Positions 22,226 to 31,675 of a stretch of 51,000 nt of DNA are shown here, piece after piece. Both the position numbers and the translations under genes were made by a program. The notes below the pieces were generated by a model. The model searched no databases and was not told where the DNA came from. It saw only the letters and a list, made by a program, of their open reading frames with translations. The stretch is from positions 2,116,745 through 2,167,744 of the forward strand of contig RPFO01000392.1 in the NCBI GenBank assembly GCA_009746045.1, given 5' to 3'. This DNA comes from Mesostigma viride (taxonomy: Eukaryota > Streptophyta > Mesostigmatophyceae > Mesostigmatales > Mesostigmataceae). Numbering within the stretch: the stretch's first letter is position 1; each line of letters starts with the position of its first letter.

Positions 22226-24240
22226 GGCGCGGCAGCCACGAGCCACGAGGTAGCCATGGCTGTCGGAGCTCATAACTTTCACGTTTGAGCACCGAATTCA
22301 GCTGTGAATATCACAATCGCTTCGTCTTTCTTAGACGCACATGCTGATATAATTTTCCGAAGCTGTAACGCACTATACGATGAGCAAACGCCTCTCGACG
22401 CAACGCAGCCTGGCGGCTGCGCTCAGCAATGAAAATACGTCTGCAGCCCCGGCTGCAGCTTCGCCAACCGGCCCAGAAGGCAGCGGCGCCACTTGCCAAG
22501 CTCTAGTGGTCGCCCAGCCGCCTGCTGAGCCCGCCTCGCCCGCAGCGTCGCCTGAACCCAAGCGCAGTCGCTCTGCCGAGCCGAGTTGGACAGAGCTCGA
22601 CTTTGTCGCCGAAGCCAGCCAGCCCGGCTTCCTTGACACGCTTAACCCGGAACGCATCCTGGTCTGCGTGTTTTATGGAACGCACGCCTCGCTTCTTGCA
22701 CTATGCAAGCAGCTCTTCAACCAAGGTCGCCTCTTTGACCCTCGCTGGGTTCGTCTCGCCTCTTTCGACATCATTCCCAGCCTCCACCGCCCCTTCCTCC
22801 AGCAATTCGCTCTCTTTTCCCTCCTTGGACGCTCCATCGGGGAGCTTTGGCCCCCCAAGCCTCTCACCACCACCTTAACCGAATCCTCCCTCCGCTCACT
22901 CCTTAAGGAGGTCCTCGAGGAGCACGTGGACCCCATTGCTGCAGATGTGGCGGCCATCGGCGGCACGCTGACTGCCGAGCTTCCCCTCCTTTCCACCGCC
23001 ACCTCCACCATCTCCACCGCCACCTCCACCCTCCTCGCCTCCTCCACCGCCACCACCTCCACCTCCGACGCCATCACCGCCCAGCTCCGTGACATCGACC
23101 AGCGTCTTAAGGACAACGCCATTGCTATCGAGGTTCTGCAGAACACGGCAGGCCTCACCGCCCAGGCGGTGAAGGACATTGCCGCCAAGCCAGCCCCGGC
23201 TGGCCTGGCCGGCGATGCTCCTCCCATCACCACCTGGGCGGACATGCTTAAGCAACATACCACCTCCACCACCTCCGCCGTCGCAGCCCAGCTCCAACGG
23301 CAGACGCTTGACCTCCGCGAGGAGGCCGAGCTCGCCCAGCGCAGCCTCAACGTCATTGTCAAGAACTTCACCATGGAGGAAGGTGAGACTTCCGAGAAGC
23401 TTTTGCGTGCGTTTGAGCGAGAAATCCTTGGTCGCATGGGCCTTATCGGTGAGATCGCGCTGGCCGCCCACCGCCTTCCCCGCGCGCGGGGTAAGGCAGG
23501 GCCGCCCCCGCTCCTTCTCACCTTTAAGACCCCGGCGGACAAGATTTCTTTTCTCAGACGCCGCAAGCGGCTCGAGAAGACTCTCTTCACCCTTGATGAC
23601 GACCTGACCCTGGCGCAGCAACAACGGCGACGGGAGCTATGGCCGATCTACCTCCAGCTCCGGCAGACCAAGGCGGGCCAGCCGGTGTACTGGAAGGGGG
23701 CGGCCATCTACGTCGGCCACAAGCCCTGGCAGGCGACCCCCCCCCCCCGCGGCCCCAGCGACTCCAGACGCCCCAGCTTAGGGGAATACAGCAGTAGTAG
23801 TGCAGAATAGCTAGACCGTGGCCATGTACATGTACGCCTCCTAGAGGCACTATCCTAGCTAAGCCACGCGCTTTCCTTAATCATGTGCATGTGTGCCTAT
23901 GATGAGCCACACCCCAGATGATGCCTAGCTTTATTTAGTTATGTTGTGCCCATGCAGGGAGTAACTCTCTGCTGAGACGCCATGCCCTAGCTTCTTTGTA
24001 TAGCTATGCTGCTCTTCCCCCCCATGACAGGCTCCCCCTTCGCTGGGCATAGCTTGAAGATCATGGGATGCAAGTGCCCTGGTGCACCTAGAGCAAGGGT
24101 CCTTTACATCCCCACCCTTGCAGGAAGTAGCTTAGGATGTATGATAGGCCATATGCCCCCCTCTCAAGGGCTGTGTGCTACATATACTCCCAACGGAGTT
24201 ATGTTACAATTCAATTCAATTCATGCATGCCTGTAGCTTT
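22226..24240 (+). mobile_element. ORF1-only non-LTR element, complete
   Basis: Its order is a 5' UTR (22226-22379), a single ORF1 (22380-23810), a 3' UTR of about 370 bp, the hairpin at 24180-24204 (arms ACTCC and GGAGT, loop CAAC) and an AATTC-type tail. The 5' UTR matches that of the element at 47811-49757 from the CACGAGCCACGAGG start onward. No endonuclease or RT is present, so it would depend on enzymes supplied in trans, like mammalian half-L1 elements. The left boundary rests on the comparison of the two copies; a target duplication is not clear here. Confidence 0.8.
22380..23810 (+). CDS. Retroelement ORF1 protein, 476 aa
   Basis: This is an uninterrupted frame from ATG. Residues 1-75 are low-complexity and Ala/Pro-rich with a basic patch (PKRSRS). 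Residues about 80-170 form a unique domain shared only with the copy at 48256-49602. Residues about 185-300 are Ser/Thr/Ala-rich and helical and could form a coiled coil. Residues about 325-425 match the L1-type RRM-like RNA-binding domain (LNVIVKNF, HRLPRARG, PPLLLTF, LDDDLTLAQQQRRRELWP), ending in YWKGAAIYVGHKPW. In other LINEs this protein binds the element RNA and forms the RNP. The frame is intact, suggesting recent activity. The function is inferred from the family. Confidence 0.82.
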   Translation: MSKRLSTQRSLAAALSNENTSAAPAAASPTGPEGSGATCQALVVAQPPAEPASPAASPEPKRSRSAEPSWTELDFVAEASQPGFLDTLNPERILVCVFYGTHASLLALCKQLFNQGRLFDPRWVRLASFDIIPSLHRPFLQQFALFSLLGRSIGELWPPKPLTTTLTESSLRSLLKEVLEEHVDPIAADVAAIGGTLTAELPLLSTATSTISTATSTLLASSTATTSTSDAITAQLRDIDQRLKDNAIAIEVLQNTAGLTAQAVKDIAAKPAPAGLAGDAPPITTWADMLKQHTTSTTSAVAAQLQRQTLDLREEAELAQRSLNVIVKNFTMEEGETSEKLLRAFEREILGRMGLIGEIALAAHRLPRARGKAGPPPLLLTFKTPADKISFLRRRKRLEKTLFTLDDDLTLAQQQRRRELWPIYLQLRQTKAGQPVYWKGAAIYVGHKPWQATPPPRGPSDSRRPSLGEYSSSSAE

Positions 24241-24327
24241 TTTTAGCTAGATTAGATTAGATTGGCTTAGAGTTAGATTAGTTCGGTTTCGCGGCTTCGC
24301 CCACCTCCATCCATCCAGCAAGGGAAT
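24236..24327 (+). mobile_element. Left part of a retroelement split by nested insertions
   Basis: The sequence with TTAGTTCGGTTTCGCGGC and CCTCCATCCATCCAGC matches the body of the element at 1-168. It stops at GGGAAT (24322-24327). It resumes at GGGAAT (26816-26821), where the 3' hairpin and tail of the same element follow. Everything between is inserted DNA. Confidence 0.7.
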
Positions 24328-25900
24328 CGGTTTTCTCTGAATATAGTTTAATTAACGCATGCGGGAAAGATAAGGCCGCCATGCCTTGGCCTGGATGTGG
24401 AAGGCTGTCTGCGACATGGGCTGACTAATTCGATCTGTACAAAGGGTTTCCTGCTCGCCCGAATTTTCCTTGGATGACCCGGTTGTTTATAAGGGTCGGT
24501 GGCTATTAATTAGCGGTCCGAGAAAATTAATTGTAGGTTTTATACGACTTCACTTGCAAAGATTCGTGTTTGGTTGCACCAGCTGAGGTTAGGTGGGGAC
24601 CTGTAGGGTCGGCTGGTTGCTTACCGAATCTTTGGCTGATTTGGGTTATTTAGTGAGTCGTGATTAATTATTGTATAGTGGATTCGGACCGGCCCAAGGG
24701 GTCGATGGGCGCGTTTTATGGTTGTCAGTCTTGGGAACCTTGTACAACTACCTGTACGGTTAACGCACTAGCCTGGGGGTGCGTGGCCACGCTGTTTGTA
24801 GTGGCGTTTTCAGCACTGTTCAGGCCGGTGTGTGACGCATGCCGGTGTTAATTAATTTAGGATGATGTCAGCTTGTGTGTCGGCGGGCCATGCCTTAAGC
24901 AAGCTAGGCAGGCAATGATCCGCAATTGTTTCTTTCACAATGGCGGCAATGGCCGCCTGTGCAAAATTGCACATTCTAGCGCGGGTTGCATCTGTCTTGT
25001 AGCCGAGGCAGATGGTGGCACAACCGCTAAGTTGTTCGACCAAGCATAGTATAGTTGGTCGTGCAACGGAAAGAAAATTTAAATTTACCCCCATGTCGTT
25101 TTCCCCGGCTGCGGGTCTTTTTGACATGGGCGAAGGATGGGGCGCTACTCCGGCGGTTTGGCCAGCTTCGGCGGAGCTGTTTATAAGGTTCTAAAACAGC
25201 TCTAGTGTCACATCGCAGGCTTGCCACCTTGCGATGGTGCGTGGGACGTGACCTGGACTCAAAAGGTCCCGAACCAGGTTCCTGTCAGCAACGACCTTTT
25301 TTTGTCATAAAATATTTTTTGTGGCGGCAGGTCAGTTGTCCAGCTGCCCCTGCCGAGGAGGGGTGGTTGGGGACAATAGGAGCCGCGGGAGAGTTGCGCT
25401 CCGAAGCTAGAAATTTCCCTATTGCGAGACTCGAGTTGGGGAGGGCGTCTCAGGGAGGCGAGGCTACGCCAGACCTTTGTCGTTCCTTTTCGTCTCAGCA
25501 CCTGCTGCGCGGCTCAGTCTATTATGGTGTCGTAAAACCTCTTTCCTTTTTGGACGGTTCCGGAATTGCGAAATGCTGGCTCTTTTTGAGGGCTTGCTTT
25601 TGGGGTGGTCACCGGCTTGTGTCGCATTGTAACCAGCGGGCCCCTGCGGGGGTTAATATAGCCTAGCGCGGGCTGAGTCGCCATTTAAGATGTTGCGACA
25701 CGCTCTTTCGCGCACGGTGGTCATGAGTTTAATCGGCGCAATGGGGTTGGCGCCAGGGGGGGTAATTGGGTGGAGGCTTCTTGCTTCCGCGTGCGGATTG
25801 AGAAACCTTAAGGCCACTGTTAACTGCTGCATTTGTGGCAGGGCTCCACTTATTGTATTCAATCAAATGCTGGTCTTCTTGGGAGCTGAGTGATCTTAAT
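24328..25900. repeat. Tandem repeat unit A-B-C, 1573 bp
   Basis: Segment A is 24328-24936, B is 24937-25770 and C is 25771-25900. A and C recur at once at 25901-26509 and 26525-26654. No protein domain is seen in any frame, and I find no terminal inverted repeats and no TG..CA ends. Both copies are bounded by AAT. It could be a non-autonomous mobile element that has duplicated in tandem. Confidence 0.8.
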
Positions 25901-26654
25901 CGGTTTTCTCTGAATATAGTTTAATTAACGCATGCGGGAAAGATAAGGCCGCCATGCCTTGGCCTGGATGTGGAAGGCTGTCTGCGACATGGGCTGACTA
26001 ATTCGATCTGTACAAAGGGTTTCCTGCTCGCCCGAATTTTCCTTGGATGACCCGGTTGTTTATAAGGGTCGGTGGCTATTAATTAGCGGTCCGAGAAAAT
26101 TAATTGTAGGTTTTATACGACTTCACTTGCAAAGATTCGTGTTTGGTTGCACCAGCTGAGGTTAGGTGGGGACCTGTAGGGTCGGCTGGTTGCTTACCGA
26201 ATCTTTGGCTGATTTGGGTTATTTAGTGAGTCGTGATTAATTATTGTATAGTGGATTCGGACCGGCCCAAGGGGTCGATGGGCGCGTTTTATGGTTGTCA
26301 GTCTTGGGAACCTTGTACAACTACCTGTACGGTTAACGCACTAGCCTGGGGGTGCGTGGCCACGCTGTTTGTAGTGGCGTTTTCAGCACTGTTCAGGCCG
26401 GTGTGTGACGCATGCCGGTGTTAATTAATTTAGGATGATGTCAGCTTGTGTGTCGGCGGGCCATGCCTTAAGCAAGCTAGGCAGGCAATGATCCGCAATT
26501 GTTTCTTTCCCCTCCCTCCCACCCTGGAGGCTTCTTGCTTCCGCGTGCGGATTGAGAAACCTTAAGGCCACTGTTAACTGCTGCATTTGTGGCAGGGCTC
26601 CACTTATTGTATTCAATCAAATGCTGGTCTTCTTGGGAGCTGAGTGATCTTAAT
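25901..26654. repeat. Second tandem unit A-C with B deleted
   Basis: It appears identical to A (609 bp) and C (130 bp) of the neighbouring unit, with B (834 bp) replaced by a 15-bp pyrimidine-rich filler at 26510-26524. This looks like a deletion repaired by end joining after, or during, the tandem duplication. Confidence 0.8.
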
Positions 26655-26815
26655 ATTAAATTAAATTAAATTATAACATGCCTCCGTGGGGAGGTCATGT
26701 AGCACATATTCCATGATGGATGGGGTGGAGGAAGCCGCGTGATCGAACTATACTAACTCTAAGCTATCTAGAAAATCCTAAAGTTCTACACTACTTGAAT
26801 CAAAACGCCTCCTCC
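26655..26815 (-). mobile_element. Short retroelement copy inserted on the minus strand
   Basis: This is the reverse of the element at 1-168, with hairpin 26676-26700 (loop CCAC) and an AATTT-type tail at 26655-26672. It is flanked on the far right by GGGAAT (26816-26821), which matches GGGAAT at 24322-24327 and suggests a 6-bp target duplication before the A-B-C units inserted next to its tail. Confidence 0.75.
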
Positions 26816-26885
26816 GGGAATATGTGCTACATGATCTCCCAACGGAGTCATGTTATAATTTAGTTTAAATTTTTTTTTTTAAGGT
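26816..26885 (+). mobile_element. Right part of the split retroelement (hairpin and tail)
   Basis: GGGAATATGTGCTACATGAT leads into the hairpin at 26829-26853. Its arms pair 4 bp next to the loop and then 6 bp beyond a single T bulge. The tail is TTATAATTTAGTTT plus a T run. It is the continuation of 24236-24327. Confidence 0.7.
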
Positions 26886-26888
26886 TAA

Positions 26889-27115
26889 TGCCTCTAGATT
26901 TATTTAGTTGTGCTGTGCTCATGCAGAGACCAGAGACAGCATGGTGGTGCAGGTGCCCTAGCTGGTGCACCTAGAGCAGGGGTAGCTTACATTCCCACCC
27001 TTGCATGAAGTAGCCTAGAATGTATTAAAAGCGCCATATGCCCCGGCTTCTCAGGGATATGTGCTACATTTACTCCCAACGGAGTGATGTTGATAATAAT
27101 TAATCAATGCAGAGA
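26889..27115 (+). mobile_element. 5'-truncated retroelement 3' UTR
   Basis: It matches the 3' UTR of the ORF1-only element at 22226-24240 (blocks GTGCACCTAGAGCA, CATTCCCACCCTTGCA and the AGTAGCCTAGAATGTATTA block). It ends in the hairpin at 27066-27090 and an ATAATTAAT tail. Confidence 0.75.
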
Positions 27116-27318
27116 CCTACTCCCTGCTGAGAATTAGTTAATTAATTAGACTCGTGCTCCCGTTGGGGAGTCACGGAGCATTAACCCCGATGGATGGATG
27201 GATGGGTGCAAACATTCCTACCGGTCTAATCTATCTACATTGGCTACATACTACATCTACCTAACAGCATTCTAACTACAACATATATCTAGGCAGCCGC
27301 ACGCTGCCCGAGCGGGAG

Positions 27319-29442
27319 CTATCTGGCGTGCCTCCCGCGGGACTGCACACGCGGGCGCTTCCCCACTGGGGGGGGCTCATTGTCCTCTATGACCTGGGCC
27401 CACTTGGCCTTGTCCATCATCTTCTTCCAAATCACGGAGAGGCCGAGGCCCCCCATGTCCTCTACTAGCTGTTCCTTGAAGGTGCGGGCCTTGCGGCGTC
27501 TAACATCACTAGGCCCAGCCCACGTCAGGAGGTGCCGGCCAGGCTGGGCTGGTCGCAGTCCTGCGGGGGGGCCACGTGAGGTGTCTACCTGGTTGGTGCG
27601 AGCTAGGTGCCCTACAAGCTGCAGGCGGCGTTGCTTAATGGTGCTGGTGATATAGGGCATGCCCTGGTACAGGTCCTCATTGCGGACATGAGCAGCATAT
27701 CCTACTCTGAAAATGGAACGCAGCATGCTGGTGACCGCGCCGTCCAGCTTGCGGGCCAGGTCGGCGGTGAGGGTCCACGTCTCGGCGCCATACGTGAGAA
27801 CAGGAAGGACGAGGACCTTGAACAGGTCCTGTTTCTCGATCTTGCCCAGGGGCTTGCGCCACAGGGCCCGGTACTGACGTAAAGCGTGCCAGGCGAGGGA
27901 GATGCGATGGTCCACATCAACCTCGCAGCTGGGGAGCAGGCTGCCCAGCAGCTTAACGCGGTCCCGATACAGGACTCGAGAGCCGTCTAGGAGATAGAGG
28001 GGCGGCGCTGAGTTGGTGAGCCCAACCGCCAGGGCCTCTGTCTTCTTGCTGACCTCAAGCCCCACTGCACGGGCCTCGAGAGCCAGGCAGTCAAGCCATG
28101 TCTGCACGTGCTCAGTGTCCTCGAAGAGGGTGGTGTCGTCTGCGTAAATGATGTCTGCTAGCCGAATCTCCGTGTCCGCACCGCCATGCCAGAATTTGTT
28201 AGCAACCTGCACTCCTGGTTCCCTGCCCACGATGCGGGCAAATCGCTTGCGCGCCTGAATCATTACGTATTCGACAACAATAATGAACAGGTAGGGCGAC
28301 AGCACGCAGCCCTGCCACACACCCTTCTGTAAAGGGCATGGGGGCGTGGTCCCGTAAGAAGTGCGCACCGAAGTGGTGGACCCTTCATACAGGTTGCGGA
28401 TGACAGCAATCAGGGGGCGGGGGATCCGGAACAACTCGAGGATGTCCCAAAGCGCAGGCCAGAAAACCGAATCGAAGGCTTTGATGAAGTCCACCAGCAC
28501 AAGGTGCAAAGGGGACTCACCAGGCTGAAGGCGTTGCAGTTCCTCCACCAGTCGGCGAGTAGCGAAGAGCGCCTGTACTGTGTTGCGACCTGAACGGAAG
28601 CCGTGCTGAGTCTCGCTGAGGTGACCGTCCAGGGCCGTGCGCAGGCGGTTCAGGATGAGCCGCATAAGAAGCTTGAGGGGGGCACTTTGAATGCACACCC
28701 CTCTGTAGTTGCCGGGGTCGGCAGGCGACCCCTTGTTCTTGTACAGCATCGTGCGAAAACTGTGTTGCCAGGCCGCTGGAGGTGGTTGCGACGACAGCAG
28801 AAGGCGGTTGCAGATGTCCCGGAAGAGCAGCATAACACCTGTGTCCTCGAATTCGGCTGCAAGTTTTACAACTGCGGCCGGAATCTCGTCAGAGCCGGTG
28901 GCTGCGTCATAACGCAGGCGCTGGACCGCCTCCGTGACCTCGCGAGAGGTGAAAGGAGGCATGTCAGACGGGTCGCCAAGTGGGCCGACCAGCGGGGGGA
29001 CTAGGTAGTCCGCCGCTGACCTAGGCGGGGCCGGGGGCCCAGCGGGGCCGGCCAGGGCGGCCGGGCGGGCGGCGGCGGCTGGGAGCAGGGGTGGGGGCGG
29101 CGCAGCTGTCCCCACGACCTCGGCCGTGGCCGTGGCCCAGGTACGAAGCCGCTTGGCTGGGGCGCCGGGGACGTCGTGGCGGTGGGGCCGGCCGAGGCCG
29201 TCCGGGTGCCCGAGGCGCTTGTACCAGAACCAGGCCCCCTTGCCGTCGTGCTTCTGCTGGCAGCTGCGCAGGTCCTTGACCATCTGCTGAGCATCTGCCT
29301 TCTCAGCCTGCTCGTAGGCGGCCCTCAGAGCTGCTTGCAGCCCAGGTTTGGCGATCGGATCTCTGTTGCGGCGGAGCATCTGCCTGGCGGCGACCACTGT
29401 CGGTGCGTGACGGTGGACAGCAAGCTGCCGACGCGGAGGCAA
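27319..29442 (-). CDS. LINE reverse transcriptase (ORF2, RT part)
   Basis: The frame is open for 707 codons. It contains the RT blocks in order: YKNKGSPADPGNYRGVCI, motif A with LVDFIKAFDSVFW, motif B with KGVWQGCVLSPYLF, motif C IIYADDTTLF with the catalytic Asp pair, the SKKTEALAVG block and the VKLLGSLLPS block. The C-terminal part has VLTYGAETWTL and LVGHLARTNQ, seen in many LINE ORF2 proteins. The first residues up to about 29325 overlap the endonuclease frame, and the frame opens on a TTG, so this is the downstream part of ORF2 and not an independent gene. It would copy element RNA at nicked target DNA. All catalytic residues are present; the reading frame upstream is broken or shifted. 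Confidence 0.9.
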   Translation of the reverse strand: MPPRRQLAVHRHAPTVVAARQMLRRNRDPIAKPGLQAALRAAYEQAEKADAQQMVKDLRSCQQKHDGKGAWFWYKRLGHPDGLGRPHRHDVPGAPAKRLRTWATATAEVVGTAAPPPPLLPAAAARPAALAGPAGPPAPPRSAADYLVPPLVGPLGDPSDMPPFTSREVTEAVQRLRYDAATGSDEIPAAVVKLAAEFEDTGVMLLFRDICNRLLLSSQPPPAAWQHSFRTMLYKNKGSPADPGNYRGVCIQSAPLKLLMRLILNRLRTALDGHLSETQHGFRSGRNTVQALFATRRLVEELQRLQPGESPLHLVLVDFIKAFDSVFWPALWDILELFRIPRPLIAVIRNLYEGSTTSVRTSYGTTPPCPLQKGVWQGCVLSPYLFIIVVEYVMIQARKRFARIVGREPGVQVANKFWHGGADTEIRLADIIYADDTTLFEDTEHVQTWLDCLALEARAVGLEVSKKTEALAVGLTNSAPPLYLLDGSRVLYRDRVKLLGSLLPSCEVDVDHRISLAWHALRQYRALWRKPLGKIEKQDLFKVLVLPVLTYGAETWTLTADLARKLDGAVTSMLRSIFRVGYAAHVRNEDLYQGMPYITSTIKQRRLQLVGHLARTNQVDTSRGPPAGLRPAQPGRHLLTWAGPSDVRRRKARTFKEQLVEDMGGLGLSVIWKKMMDKAKWAQVIEDNEPPPVGKRPRVQSRGRHAR

Positions 29443-30518
29443 GGTGGGAGGGTGCGGGCAGCCAGGCGATACTTGGCGGCGACACCACGGAGGATCACTG
29501 AAATATCCCCCGGCGGCGGAATGGCGTGTAACTGCTGTCGGCTGCCCCCGGCGTCGAATACGGCCAGGAAATCATCCCTGTGCGACATAGCGGCCTGCTC
29601 TGCTGCTGACATCTTGTCGGCATCCTTCAGCACAATCCGGAGCACTTTCAGATCTGGCTGAGGTGCCAGCTGTCGCGACGGTTTCACCCCAGGAAACCGC
29701 AATCTGATGCGAGCGAGCACGAGACGATGATCAGATTCCACCGTGCTGACAGAATCTTGCAGGACGCGAGCATCGACAACTGAGGGGCGCTGAGCCCGAC
29801 GTACGCAGACATAATCAAGGCACACCACCCGATCCGACGGCCCAAAAAAGGTGGCCAGCTGCTCAGCGGGGCGTGCGAAAGAAGCATTGCATGCAACCAG
29901 CGCAGATTCTGCCAGCAGATTCGCAAATAAAGGCGTGTTACCGTTGGCTGTCGTGTTGGTTGGGGAATACTGAGCGCCCCCAGTGCCAACTGGCAGCGTG
30001 GCGTTGGCGTCGAGCAGCATAACCAGGAAGTGCCGAGCTGGGATGTTGGCCTCCTCCTCCTTGAGGGCGTCGAAGAAGGCCTCACGTTCCGCCTGAGCTC
30101 GACCCGCATGTGGTGCATATCCCACGATAACGGTTAGCGTGTGGTGTGAATGGCCCTCAGTGGCTGAAAAAGTGGCCACTAGCACACGCGGGGACCGCAG
30201 CACGATGGACTGGAGCTGCTCTGATGCTGCCGGCGAGCACAAGAGGCCCACACCACCTTGGCCCGGCGCGTCGCCGCCACCATAGTGGAACCGCCAGCCT
30301 GCCCGCAGGTCGTCGACCAGCAGACCGTTGACCGCGTGCTGAGGGTCAACGGTGCGTCGGTGCTCCTGGACTCCAAGAACAGCGATCTTGTTGTCGGCGC
30401 ACAGGGCGATCAGCTCGTCGACGCGTTGGCGTGCTGGGGTGCCGCCGCTCGTAGAAGGATCTGCAGGGAGGGTGCGCACGTTAAAACTTGCAATACCAAG
30501 AATGGGCCGTTGCCCTAT
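29325..30518 (-). pseudogene. LINE apurinic-type endonuclease (ORF2, EN part), frame-shifted
   Basis: Family motifs of the exonuclease-endonuclease-phosphatase fold are present in order: SFNVRTL with the conserved Asn near 30482, VQEHR, VGYAPHA, LLDANATL, DYVCV and the C-terminal ESDHRLV with its catalytic His. The enzyme nicks the target strand for primed reverse transcription. The frame runs into repeats at its 5' end without a clear ATG. It stops at 29325 inside the RT frame, which is shifted by -1 over an overlap of about 118 nt. Either an indel separated one ORF2 or the shift is part of expression; I favour an indel. Confidence 0.82.
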
Positions 30519-30569
30519 TAGCGGGGGGGTGGGGGTGGGGGTGGGGGTGGAGAAGCTATGCCCGCTGAG

Positions 30570-31404
30570 AATTAATTAATTAATTAGACTCGTGCTCCCG
30601 TTGGGGAGTCACGGAGCATTAACCCCGATGAATGGATGGATGGGTGCAAACAGTCCTACCGGTCTAATCTATTCTGATCTGGTCTAATCTATCTACATTG
30701 GCTACATACTACATCTATCTAACAACATTCTAACTACATCATCTATAGATCTAGGCAGCCGCACGCTGCCCTAGGGGGAGCTATCTAGCGTGCCTCCCGT
30801 GGGATTGCACACGCGGGCGCTTCCCCACTGGGGGGGGCTCGTTGTCCTCTATGACCTGGGCCCACTTGGCCTTGTCCATCATCTTCTTCCAAATCACGGA
30901 GAGGCCGAGGCCCCCCATGTCCTCTACTAGCTGTTCTTTGAAGGTGCGGGCCTTGCGGCGTCTAACATCACTGGGCCCAGCCCACGTCAGGAGGTGCCGG
31001 CCAGGCTGGGCTGGTCGCAGTCCTGCGGGGGGGCCACGTGAGGTGTCTACCTGATTGGTGCGAGCTAGGTGCCCTACTAGCTGCAGGCGGCGTTGCTTAA
31101 TTGTGCTGGTGATATAGGGCATGCCCTGGTACAGGTCCTCATTGCGGACATGGGCAGCATATCCTACTCTGAAAATGGAACGCAGCATGCTGGTGACCGC
31201 GCCGTCCAGCTTGCGGGCCAGGTCGGCGGTGAGGGTCCACGTCTCGGCGCCATACGTGAGAACAGGAAGGACGAGGACCTTGAACAGGTCCGGTTTCTCG
31301 ATCTTGCCCAGGGGCTTGCGCCATAGGGCCCGGTACTGGCGTAAAGCGTGCCAGGCGAGGGAGATGCGGTGGTCCACATCCACCTCGCAGCTAGGGAGCA
31401 GGCT
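30570..31404 (-). mobile_element. 5'-truncated LINE copy with 10-bp target duplication
   Basis: This 835-bp copy of the LINE keeps only the last 200 codons of ORF2 (31383-30781), the 3' UTR, the hairpin at 30591-30613 and the TTAAT tail. GCCCGCTGAG flanks it at 30560-30569 and 31405-31414, a typical target-site duplication. It is nearly identical to the 3' part of its neighbour, so the two insertions are young. Confidence 0.85.
30781..31383 (-). pseudogene. LINE ORF2 C-terminal fragment
   Basis: The 200 open codons match residues about 508-707 of the RT frame at 27319-29442, with very few changes (for example KIEKP for KIEKQ). The RT core is absent owing to 5' truncation, so it is inactive. 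Confidence 0.88.
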
Positions 31405-31414
31405 GCCCGCTGAG

Positions 31415-31622
31415 AAGCTATGCCCTAGCTTTTGTATACGCCAAAACGTACCGGGCCATGTGGCGCAAGCCCTTGGGCAAGATAGAGAAACAGGACCTGT
31501 TTAAACAGTTTGGATTAGTTCGATGACGCGGCCTTCTCCCACCTCCACCCACCCAAGGAATATGTGCTACATGATCTCCCAACGGAGGCATGTTATAATA
31601 TCATATTATTTAATTTAATGCC
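31415..31622 (+). mobile_element. Composite retroelement fragment with hairpin and tail
   Basis: It starts with AAGCTATGCCCTAGC, as in the 3' UTR of the ORF1-only elements. Next comes a plus-strand piece of LINE ORF2 at about 31450-31506 (YRAMWRKPLGKIEKQDLFK), then the body of the short element (31508 on) and the hairpin at 31569-31593 with its tail. Several insertions or a template switch could explain it. Confidence 0.65.
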
Positions 31623-31675
31623 AGGCCTCTTTTGGTATGTGATAATTTAGTTTAATTGAATTGATTTTTTTTTTA

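Larger units (their letters stand above)
27120..30530 (-). mobile_element. APE-type LINE with endonuclease and reverse transcriptase
   Basis: On the minus strand the order is endonuclease (about 30518-29325), reverse transcriptase and C-terminal region (29442-27319), a 3' UTR with three ATCC repeats, the hairpin at 27153-27175 (arms CTCCC and GGGAG, loop CAAC) and a TTAAT tail. The 5' end stops in a CCCCCA repeat, with no ORF1 upstream, so the copy is 5'-truncated. RT motifs are intact, but endonuclease and RT are in different frames. Confidence 0.88.

Noticed and set aside
22673-23624. Long antisense ORFs (305 and 242 codons) opposite ORF1
   Set aside because: They are shadows of the ORF1 frame at 22380-23810, caused by its codon composition.
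24328-26654. LTR retrotransposon with A/A' as long terminal repeats
   Set aside because: A lacks TG..CA ends, no primer-binding site or gag/pol is seen, and C follows both A copies, which fits a tandem unit better.
29325-29442. Programmed -1 frameshift site in the LINE
   Set aside because: No clear slippery heptamer with downstream structure could be found by eye; an indel is the simpler explanation.
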